This document shows positions 38,901 to 45,703 of a DNA stretch of 64,000 nt, piece after piece; the stretch's first letter is position 1; every line of letters begins with the position of its first letter. The notes beneath the pieces were generated by a model. That model searched no databases, had not been told where the DNA came from, and saw only the letters and a program-made list of their open reading frames with translations. Source of the DNA: Certhia americana (Eukaryota > Chordata > Aves > Passeriformes > Certhiidae). The translations under genes were made by a program, and so were the position numbers. The DNA lies in NCBI GenBank assembly GCA_018697195.1, contig CM031878.1:68274080-68338079 (forward strand). Reading direction: 5' to 3'.

Positions 38901-39279
38901 CTCAGTATAAAATTGAGGGTTGTCTTTATCTCCTCTTCAGGAAGATGTTCTGAGCTGTTAATGATCACTGGTGTGGGTAAAAGGATGTTTAGGGATAGGA
39001 AATGACAAGGTCAGGCACAACCCACTCTGTCTGAAAAAAAGCAATTCGTGGTGAAAAGGTGAAAATATTTGTACACAGCAGGAGTCACAAATGCTCTTGC
39101 TAAACTGTCTGTATTTCAAGTGCAGTCTTGAATTTATGTGTGAACTGTGATTCTGATGAGTGTCTTGTCACTGCCTGATTCCAGGCTTTAACTTGGTTCA
39201 GTTTCTCATTGTCTCATTCTCTCTTTAGGCAAAGGGACAGTCCTCCAGCAGCAAATCTGAGAAGCAGAAAACAAGCTAA
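2449..39279 (+). CDS. CAST: Calpastatin (CAST), 3' 26 coding exons, 5' end outside window
   Basis: Calpastatin is the specific intracellular inhibitor of calpains 1 and 2. It is intrinsically disordered, and each of four repeats can block one calcium-bound protease through A, B and C sub-regions. The 26 exons are 2449-2520, 18082-18141, 22101-22151, 22416-22472, 22668-22784, 23798-23896, 24432-24533, 24895-24975, 25070-25123, 25715-25807, 25952-26044, 26733-26825, 27959-28042, 28710-28757, 31216-31311, 31649-31750, 32755-32838, 33179-33226, 33389-33484, 34020-34118, 34897-34998, 36037-36129, 36559-36612, 37054-37143, 38024-38098 and 39229-39279. Each has AG and GT at its borders and joins the next in phase 0, giving 697 codons with no internal stop. 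Repeat motifs such as TIPPEYR, LSDSLGQREPDPDE and IDALSGDFD identify the family. The start codon and first exons lie upstream of the window. Identification is very secure; individual borders are by eye. Confidence 0.97.
4507..4560 (+). repeat. G/T-rich low-complexity tract
   Basis: A run of T-rich units (TTTTGTTTTGTTG) followed by about fifteen T and nine or more G. It has the same character as the larger tract near the window start. Confidence 0.75.
15147..15238. repeat. Inverted repeat / hairpin, 16-bp perfect arms
   Basis: The arms GCAAAGACTGATCCCT (15147-15162) and AGGGATCAGTCTTTGC (15223-15238) are perfect reverse complements. Inside them a further stretch of about 22 bases per arm pairs imperfectly, leaving a short loop around CAGCAACT. 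The whole foldback is 92 bases, within the size range of microRNA precursors and of small inverted-repeat elements. No function is established. Confidence 0.75.
22515..22563 (+). repeat. Mixed TA/TG/TATG microsatellite
   Basis: A short compound simple repeat (ATATATAT, then GTGTGTGTG, then four TATG units) in the CAST intron between the exons at 22416 and 22668. It is likely length-polymorphic. Confidence 0.85.
24432..26044 (+). CDS. CAST: CAST inhibitory repeat 1 exons
   Basis: Five exons build repeat 1. Exon 24432-24533 carries sub-region A (DESALDSLIDTLGGPEED), an amphipathic helix that in this family binds a calpain penta-EF-hand domain. Exon 24895-24975 carries sub-region B (MGKREGSLPPEYVKLL), which blocks the active-site cleft. 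Exon 25070-25123 is the B-to-C connector. Exon 25715-25807 carries sub-region C (DDELADALSSDFTC). Exon 25952-26044 is a Lys/Glu-rich linker. The B motif reads SLPPEYV where mammalian repeat 1, as I recall it, has TIPPKYR. The Thr and Arg are therefore replaced, while the Pro-Pro and Tyr core is kept. Confidence 0.95.
26733..31311 (+). CDS. CAST: CAST repeat 2 exons, degenerate and lacking a visible C sub-region
   Basis: Repeat 2 is represented by four exons. Exon 26733-26825 (DDAVDAFLDTVGRPELEED) is a weakened sub-region A. Exon 27959-28042 (KAGEHDDAVPPEDKLMPEL) occupies the B position, but the usual TIPPEYR core has become AVPPEDK. Exon 28710-28757 (DKDGKPVLLKPEEKPK) is the well conserved connector. 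Exon 31216-31311 is the linker to repeat 3. The exon expected between the last two, encoding a C helix of the form ELIDELSEDF, was not found in the 2.46 kb intron on the plus strand. All present exons are in phase 0, so the reading frame is intact. This repeat may inhibit calpain poorly. Confidence 0.9.
28415..28440 (+). repeat. Poly(T) tract
   Basis: About 23 consecutive T in a CAST intron. It may be the reverse of a retroelement poly(A) tail, but no element body was recognised beside it. Confidence 0.7.
30697..30800 (+). repeat. G/T-rich low-complexity tract in CAST intron
   Basis: Alternating T runs and G runs (GGGGGGGATTTTGGGGGG and similar) on the coding strand of CAST, inside the 2.46 kb intron that lacks the repeat-2 C exon. 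G runs on the non-template strand can favour R-loops or quadruplexes, but that is inference. Confidence 0.75.
31649..34118 (+). CDS. CAST: CAST inhibitory repeat 3 exons
   Basis: Five exons form a complete repeat. Exon 31649-31750 has sub-region A (SDEALEALSSSLGKREPDPD). Exon 32755-32838 has sub-region B with the canonical TIPPEYR. Exon 33179-33226 is the DKDGKPLLSKPEEKSQ connector. Exon 33389-33484 has sub-region C (MSENELLEGLTEGFSC). Exon 34020-34118 is an Ala/Ser-rich linker. The C exon acceptor (TTTCCTTTCCAATGGAG) is a little unusual because of the purines next to the AG, but its frame and motif leave little doubt. This repeat looks fully inhibitory. Confidence 0.95.
34897..37143 (+). CDS. 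CAST: CAST inhibitory repeat 4 exons
   Basis: Exon 34897-34998 encodes sub-region A (DEALDLLSDSLGQREPDPDE), nearly the same as in mammals. Exon 36037-36129 encodes sub-region B (KLGERVETIPADYRKLLE), where the second Pro of the usual TIPP is Ala. Exon 36559-36612 is the Lys-rich connector. Exon 37054-37143 encodes sub-region C (DDNAAIDALSGDFDTC). The intron between A and B contains a long GT microsatellite. The connector's acceptor reads TTTTCAAGAG; using the first AG at 36558 keeps the frame. Confidence 0.95.
35863..35907 (+). repeat. (GT)n microsatellite
   Basis: About 22 uninterrupted GT units directly after a run of six G, in the CAST intron between repeat-4 A and B exons. It is likely polymorphic and could be used as a marker. 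Confidence 0.95.
36317..36346 (+). repeat. G-run tract with quadruplex potential
   Basis: A tract of ten G, then AGGGGG, CGGGGG and AGGG lies on the coding strand of CAST, about 190 bases after the exon ending at 36129. Four or more G runs with one-base loops meet the usual G-quadruplex pattern. A short T-rich tract follows within 50 bases. Confidence 0.7.
37457..37487 (+). repeat. (ATTGCT)n short tandem repeat
   Basis: Four to five six-base units (TTGCTATTGCTATTGCTATT) in the CAST intron between the repeat-4 C exon and the tail exons. Confidence 0.8.
38024..39279 (+). CDS. CAST: CAST C-terminal tail exons and stop codon
   Basis: Exon 38024-38098 encodes a Lys/Glu/Thr-rich stretch beginning DKSGKEATTTEPSSKDKGK. 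The last coding exon, 39229-39279, encodes AKGQSSSSKSEKQKTS followed by TAA at 39277-39279. Both match the disordered, charged tail that ends mammalian calpastatin in composition and position. The stop lies only 16 bases before the next splice donor, too close to provoke nonsense-mediated decay. Confidence 0.92.
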
Positions 39280-40067
39280 ACGTTAACCTTATCATGTGAG
39301 ATTTCTTCTTCTCTGTTCCCTGGGCTACCACAAAACAATTCCATGCTTGTGAATTAAAGCTGAGTTTTGCTGACAGTCCTTGAACCAAACCAAGACATGG
39401 TTAAAACTGCTGCTAAATCAAAGTGCTTGGGATGACTTTGCATTTCAGGGTTCCCTGGCAGGAAAGTTTTTTCACACCCTTTATCCATTCAGTTTGTACA
39501 GAACTACTTCATGTACGCTGGTGGAATTCCAAGCATTCCAAGGTGTGAAGTGCTGCTTCATTTTCATAGAGTAATGAGGACCAAGCACATCTCAGCTGGT
39601 GGTTTTGATCTTTAGGATATTGACCTTTTGTCATTACCTCTGCTCTGGACCCATCTGGAGGCTTAGTTCCCATAATTCTTCCCAAATTTATGTTGTGAGT
39701 TTTATTTCCAATTAACAGAAGATGAGAACTCTGACCTTATTTTTTTGTTTTGTTTCCTCCCCCCCAGGATCCTGCTGCATTGTGTAAAATGTCTTCTTTC
39801 TGTGGGTGGACGATTATTCTTGAAGAACAAAAGCTGATGCCAAAAGCACATAGTTATGCTAGGTGGTTTTTGTACAGTGATACTTGCTGGACTTTTTCTC
39901 ATCTTTCCTTTTTTCCCAGTAGTAGACTCAGGTGGTTTGTTTCTTTCCCCAGCAATTCAGTTTATTAAGACTCATATAGTCTGACTTTTTTGTAATTTCC
40001 TTCATCATTCAGGGGAGAAAGAATGCTTGTTTGCGGGAAATATGTTGCATCAATGAAGAGCTATGCC

Positions 40068-40099
<32 letters not shown>

Positions 40100-40955
40100 A
40101 TCTGCAGACTTTTGCACATAATCTCCACATAGTGCCTGTAAATCTCTGAAGAGTTCATATGTGCTAGCATTTTTTAACACTGCAGTGAATGCATTAAGTG
40201 TTCTGGAATATAGTGGGCTTTAGTTACCCTCACCTGAGATGTGCAGCCTTCTCAGACCAGTTCATGGTAGGAAGCTGCAGACTAAAGAGTGAGAAATTTA
40301 GGATTAGTGGCTTCATCCAGCACGTCTGGACATCAAGCAGGTATTTGGGATGCTGTCTTTAGCCATACTTAAAACACTTTTTTTTTTTTTTTTTCATTAT
40401 TACCATTAGTTCCAATTGTATCTGTACTGTTATCTCATAATTTCAGGAGTATCCTGAACTGGACAAATAACAAATGTAACAACTACCAACAGGCAAGGGT
40501 GGAGGAGGAGAAGAGGGGAGGGGCACAAGCCTCAGCAGTGATCAAAGCTCAGGTCCAGGGACGGGCTCCTTTTTATCTTATTTTGCACTGTTTCTAGTCC
40601 TCCTGCTCCTGGCAGGGAACACAGGAATGGGGCTGAAAGTGATGCTGCAGAGAGCACAGCCCCATTTCTCCTGTTCCCTATGAGGACAGGCATGGCCAGG
40701 CACCTCTCTCGGGTTGGCTGCTGCAGCCCTGGGCTGCCACCACTTCCATGGGTTTTCCTCTGCCTCCCTGCCCTGCAAAATGTCCTTTTGCACGTCCTGA
40801 CACGCATACAGCTCTGCCATGGGCTGGCAAAGGCAGCAGAGCCCAGGGTCTGCAGGCAGGGACGGCGCAGAGACTGAATTTGGGGATATTTAGAATTGTG
40901 ACTGTACTTGCAGTCTGCACCGTGCCACTCCAATAAAGTTTTTAAGGATGCTCTC
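39280..40955 (+). other. CAST: CAST 3' untranslated region with one intron
   Basis: The coding exon appears to continue to 39295, where a donor (CAT then GTGAGA) begins. A strong acceptor (TTTCCTCCCCCCCAG) ends at 39767, and the last exon then runs to about 40955. It contains A-rich runs at 40069-40100, which could cause internal oligo(dT) priming, and a T run near 40380. It becomes GC-richer from 40.5 kb. The 3' end is assigned from the poly(A) signal at 40932. Confidence 0.65.
40932..40937 (+). terminator. Poly(A) signal AATAAA, probable CAST 3' end
   Basis: A canonical AATAAA followed after about 30 bases by a T/C-rich stretch (CTCTCTGCCTTTCCTGGC). It is the first canonical signal with good context in the last exon. 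Alternative sites may exist. Confidence 0.6.
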
Positions 40956-41084
40956 TGCCTTTCCTGGCTTTTCATTGATCACCGTTGCTGTCAGGCAAAA
41001 AAAAGCCTAAAAATAAATAAACAAACCCCCACAAACATTGGCATATTAAAATTAAATCAAACATTTGAAAAACCCCTGCAAAAC

Positions 41085-41280
41085 AGAGAATTGCAGAATC
41101 ATCTAGGTTGGGAAAGACCTCTGAGGTCATCAGGTCCTAGCTATGACCGAATACCACCTTGTCAACTAGATCATGGCACTTGGTGCCTCATCCAGCCTTT
41201 TCTTAAACACCTCACTTAAACAGTGACTCCACCACCTCCCTGGGCAGCCCCTTCCAGTGCCCAGTCTTGCTTTCTTGACA
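41085..41280 (-). mobile_element. CR1 LINE fragment, minus orientation
   Basis: The sequence from GCAGAATCATCTAGGTTGGG through the ACCTCTGAGGTCATC, CACCTCCCTGGGCAG and CCCTTCCAGTGCC segments matches the reverse complement of the avian CR1 3' region. It lies between the CAST 3' end and the GC-rich island, just left of the left 0.4-kb repeat copy. It is a truncated, inactive copy. Confidence 0.88.
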
Positions 41281-41530
41281 TGTTGGTGACACTCCATGAA
41301 GGCATTCATGAGCTCATTGAGACCCTGCTACAGGGGTTTTTTTGCCCCTTTTCCTTTGGATTTCAAAGCTGCATCGTAGTTGACTAAGACCAAATTTAAC
41401 TTGTGGACAGCAGCTGGAAGAGCAAGATGTAAGTCACTGAAATTTATTGTGTCCAGATGAAGGTACAGTAAACTCACAGGTCCTCAAATACCTGTGTGTG
41501 AGGTCACATCTCTTCGGCAGGAGGGCTGTA

Positions 41531-41922
41531 GTGCATCTGAGAGATGCACATTAAATTAAAGGATGGGGAGGGAGTAATAAAGGGGCTCTGGGATACCAGG
41601 AAGGCCACTCAATTTTTCCCTCAGAGCTGAGTAGTTAAAGGCAGAAAGCAGAGATGCCATTTACTGCTCACAAAAGAAATGGCTGCACAAAAGAGGACCA
41701 AAAAATACCTTAATCTGAAATTACATGCAATTGGTGTTTTTGTTAAATTCCTCTTTTGGCTCTTAAAATGTTTTTAAAGCAGTAGTTGGTGGTGCTTGAA
41801 TAGCATAAAATGTCGCTAGTGTGACACACAGCTTTCTCAGAATTCCTGTTTTATATATAAATATATGTATATATAAAAAATACATGGAATTTGCTGTGAC
41901 CAGGAGGAAGTAGTGCTTTCTG
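41531..41922. repeat. Left copy of ~0.4-kb direct repeat flanking the CDC25-like gene
   Basis: This stretch is alignable by eye over its whole length with 48848-49252, in the same orientation. Shared blocks include GAGTAATAAAGGG, AAGGAAGGCCACT, TTGAATAGCATAAAATGTC, CTAGTGTGA, CAGAATTCCTGTTTTATATA and GGAAGTAGTGCTTTCTG (one mismatch). Roughly three quarters of positions agree, with small indels, so the copies are old. Similarity stops abruptly at 41922. It could be a duplicated flank or two copies of an unrecognised interspersed repeat. Confidence 0.85.
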
Positions 41923-42479
41923 CAGGGTTCTGTCAAAGCTGTTGGCTCTCAACAGTGGAACAGGGTGCCTTCCAAACACCCATGAAGTGGGTTTGGACTC
42001 CTTGGACAGGTTTGATCTCCAGGTGGGAAGGAAGGGAGGTACAGTCAGACACTTGGTATTAGTTCTAGATTGTGATTTTTTTTTCCCCCCTCAGTCTTTA
42101 CCTCTGTTAAAATTCCAACTGCTTTGGCACATCCATGAGGAAACTGAGTCAGGCTAGAATCACAGAGGAAATAAATAATATGGAAATAAACAATGTCAAG
42201 GGCATGTTTGCAAGAGCAAAGAAGTCAGGCGGCCTTCAGCACAAGTAGCAGTTAACTGATTTTGGTTAAGTTTAATACGAAATAAGAACTTTCAGCAGGG
42301 AAACAGAGCAGGCTATTCACAATTGCCTTTAAAAACAGAATCTGCACCAAAAAAGACACTGCCTCCCAACATTTCAACCTTGCCTTCTTGCGACTGGATG
42401 TGGCACTCAGTGCCATGGCCTGGTTGTCAGGGTGGTGTTAGGGCATGAGTTTGTTGCCCTGCAGGTGACACATGAGGGC

Positions 42480-42948
42480 CACCAGGGGTGACCGACTGTC
42501 CCTTGCAGCGACACGGTCCGGCCGCGCCACGCGTGGGGACAGCGCTGGCCACGCCCATTTCCTCACTGACCACGCCCCTTACTTCGCTGGCCACACCCCT
42601 CCGTGTGGCCACGCCCCTTTCCCCACACAGCCCCTCCTCCGCTGCGGCTCCGCCCACAAGCGCCCCGCGCAGCTCTGATTGGCCGCCGGCGTCGCCTCGT
42701 ACTCGCCGCGGCCTCCCATTGGCTGTGGGTGCGGTTGCTGTTGTTATTCCTGTTATTGCTGTACACAGGAGAGGGTTCATCACTCTCAGTCTGTCACCTC
42801 TGGTCACCTCTGGTCAATCACGTCATCCTCTTGTCAACCCCCACCTGTCATCTCTTCTCACCTCTTCTTGTCAGCTCTTGTCCCCTGTCCGCTGTCCCCG
42901 GTCACCTCCCGGAGCTCTGTCCTCGCTCGCTTGGTCCCTGCCCCGGCC
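42480..42948 (+). promoter_or_regulatory. GC-rich promoter / 5' UTR region of the CDC25-like gene
   Basis: A CpG-rich stretch follows immediately after AT-rich DNA. CACGCCC or CACACCC boxes (Sp/KLF type) occur near 42549, 42570, 42591 and 42609, with a CGCCCAC at 42651. Inverted CCAAT boxes (ATTGG) at 42678 and 42718 are 40 bases apart, a layout typical of NF-Y-controlled cell-cycle promoters. A CRE-like TCACGTCAT lies near 42809. No TATA box is seen. The stretch 42780-42900 is CT-rich with degenerate CTGGTCACCT units and is probably 5' UTR. The transcription start is unknown. Confidence 0.7.
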
Positions 42949-45703
42949 ATGTCGCTGTGCGGAGGCCGTGGGCTGTCCGGGCTGGCGGACATTTCTCCGC
43001 TGCCCTCCCCGGGCACGACCGCGCTAACGCCGCTGGACAGGGCTGCCCCGGCAGGCCCGGACAGGTGAGGGGGTGGCCGGGGTGGCTTTGCCGACCCGCC
43101 CCACGCGGGGCTCCCCCGACGTGACACGGCTGCCCCAAGCGGGGTTCGGCGGTTCGGCCGTGCCAAGGGACACTTTTGGGATCTCCTCCTTCAGCTCCTG
43201 CCCCTCCAGGGCAAGAAGGGGCGGGGGGCACCCGGGGCCGTCATTTCCCCGTCCCACCCGCCCGCAGGCACCGGGACATCCCGAAGAGCTGGCATGGAGG
43301 CCTGTGGCACGCACTGTCCCCGGAGCCGGTGGCCTCGGACTGTCCCCGGGACTCGGTCTCCTCCCAGCCCACGGATGCAGGTGAGGTGCTCCGCCCCACA
43401 GCCGTCCCCAGCCGTTCTCCACCCTGGGGTGGGTGCTGAGGGTGTTGGAGGGGGGCCGGGGATGTCTTGGGAGGGCTTGGCAGAGGGGCTGGCGAGGGGG
43501 TCGAGGCGGGGGTGCTTCTGGGCAGTGATGGGCAGAAGCCCATACCTGCACTCCCTGGGGCTCAGCCAGGAGCCGCTCCGGTGGGGATCCTGCTCAGGGT
43601 GACACGCGACATTCCATGCGGGACCGGTGCTCCCAACGGCGGTGCCACCCGCCTGGTCCCGGGCTGGACCCCGGTCCCCACACCGCGGCTATCCCTGTCC
43701 CTCGTTCCTGCAGGATTGGGGCCAGAGTCCCACTCTCAACGGAGCCCCACAGCCATGCAAAAAGAGTGAGTGGCCCCATCCCCGTGTCCCCCCGGGGACA
43801 CCCCGTGTCCCTGCCCTGCCTCTCCCGAGCAGCAGGGCCCAGTCTCAGCCTGGCTGGGGGCTGCGCATCCAGCTGTGACTCACCCACTCAGGTGACCAGT
43901 CTGTGTCTGGGGGGGTGACAGCCTGGGCTGCTTGTGCGGGGACGCAGATGCCACCCCCATGCCACCAACCCCATCTCTGCTCTCCCCATAGCTTCCAGGA
44001 AACGATCCCGGAGTTTGGAAGAGCTCTCAAAGAGTAAGTGAAGAGGCTCTGTCCCTGCGGCAGGACATGAATGAATGCTAGGCTGTCCCCGTGCCCAGGC
44101 TGTCCCTGTCCCAGACCCAGAAGCCAGGTTGTCCCCGTGCCTCTCCTGGGGTCCCCCTCAGGCCATTGGTGCTCAGTGTCTGGAACTGCTTTTGCCCCAG
44201 GTCCCTTTGGGGTGCTGTGACAGACCTGGGGAGGTCTTACCCCACCCTGAGGACATAGGGAACGGAGGTGACAATAGCACAGGGGTAGGACATAGCGGTC
44301 CAGGACGCCTGGTGTCATTCGATCCTTTCCTTTTCCGGCTCTTGCAGCAGGAAGCTCCTTCGCCAGAGGATCCACTCCTTGCCGGTAAGTGCTGGAGGCT
44401 GTGCACTGCCAGTATTCTGCCGAGTCCTTGGCCGAGCTTGGACGGGGAGGATGGAGCCAGGAGAGGGGGTACGGCTCTGCAGCACTTCTCACCTCCTGGC
44501 TGTCCCACAGCCTTGGCAGCTGGAAACCAGCCCAGTCCTGAAGGACATCTCACAGGTCCAGGTGCGCACGGACAGAATGCGGCGGCGCCAGAGGGAGCCC
44601 GAGGATGAGGTGAAGGGACAGCGAAACCTGGAGGGTCAGAGGGGTGCTGACGCTGTGTCCCCCCGCGTTGGAGGAGGGCTTTGTCCCCAAGAAGCTGCAG
44701 AGGTTGGGCCAGCGGAGCCGGCTGCCCGTCGGCCGTGGGGCTGCCAGGAGGGACCCCCTTGCCAAGAGCCCCTGCTCTGCACCAGAGCTGCTGGTGAGAG
44801 AGGCTGGAGAGCTCGGGAAGGCACCAAGGATAGGTGATCCTGGGGCTGAACACGTGGGAGCTGTGACTCGAATCTCCCCGGGTGCCCTGCAGACCCGTGG
44901 ATGTGGGAGAGGGATGGGCTAGGGGGGGTCATTGGGACACCCTGACTCCAAACCTGGAAGACACTGGGAGGTGGATGGACCTTGGGTATGGGATCCCTCC
45001 CTGCCTGAGGGTGGGAAGCAGGTGGCAGGACTTGTCCCCTTCATGATCTCCTCTGCCTCTCCAAGTCCCCCCAGCTGCTGCCCTGGCAGAGTGATGCCAC
45101 CATGCCCCAGGGAATGGAGAACCTGGTGACCATGCCAGTGATGAAGAAGGAGAAGGCAAAGCAGGTACGTGGCAGCCTTTGGCAGTGGATGGAGCCCCAC
45201 AGTTCTCTCTTGGTCTGGGGCCAAAGGTCCCTGAGTTGGGGGCTGGTTGGTGAGCAGCACCAGCCCTGGTGCTGGGGGCTTATCAGACCCCCAGGCAGCA
45301 GCAGCAGCACAGGCTCTCCCCACAGCATCCAGGGAAGCACAGCCAGTGCCGGCAGCTCTTCTGCTTGCCCTCGGTGCTCAGCAGTGTTCCCAGCCCCGTC
45401 CTGAAGTGGGGACAGCCCTTGGACAGGGACACACCTGTCAAGGCCAAGCGGCAGAGGAGGGTGGCTGGCCGCTGTGGCCAGGAGGCCTCAGTGGATCTGG
45501 TGGGTGATGGGGAAGGTGTGGGGTGAGACTCAGCCTGTCCCTGGCAGGACTGGGCCATGCCCCAGCTGAGTCCCTGCTGACGTCTGGGGGTGTTCTGGTT
45601 GGTGCCTCCATAGGGAGTGTGGCTGCAGCCTTCCAGGTCTACCCAGCTTGAGGAGATCGAGAACCTGCTAGCCAACAATGAGCTCATTGGGGACTTCTCC
45701 AAG
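42949..45703 (+). CDS. CDC25-like gene, regulatory N-terminal exons 1-10
   Basis: Ten small exons encode about 311 residues that align by motif with the regulatory half of CDC25B. Exon 4 ([13 protein letters not shown]) and exon 5 ([12 protein letters not shown]) match the helix and RRxxSLP block before the SPVL motif in exon 6. Exon 7 is separated from exon 6 by an intron of only about 64 bases. The exon 5 acceptor is a tandem CAGCAG, and exon 8 has two in-frame acceptors nine bases apart (45066 or 45075). Exon 9 has LFCLPSVL where CDC25B has LFRSPSMP. Sequence conservation is low here, as usual for the family, but all frames remain open. Confidence 0.85.

Noticed and set aside
43992..44033. 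Alternative frame of CDC25-like exon 4 reading [13 protein letters not shown], like a basic nuclear signal
   Set aside because: It would need a one-base shift at an upstream junction. The frame reading [13 protein letters not shown] fits both splice phases and the CDC25B helix at that place.
44379..44837. 152-codon continuous frame through CDC25-like exons 6 and 7
   Set aside because: It follows exon 6 correctly but then runs through the micro-intron in the wrong frame. The CDC25B-matching peptide EEGFVPKKL lies in another frame.
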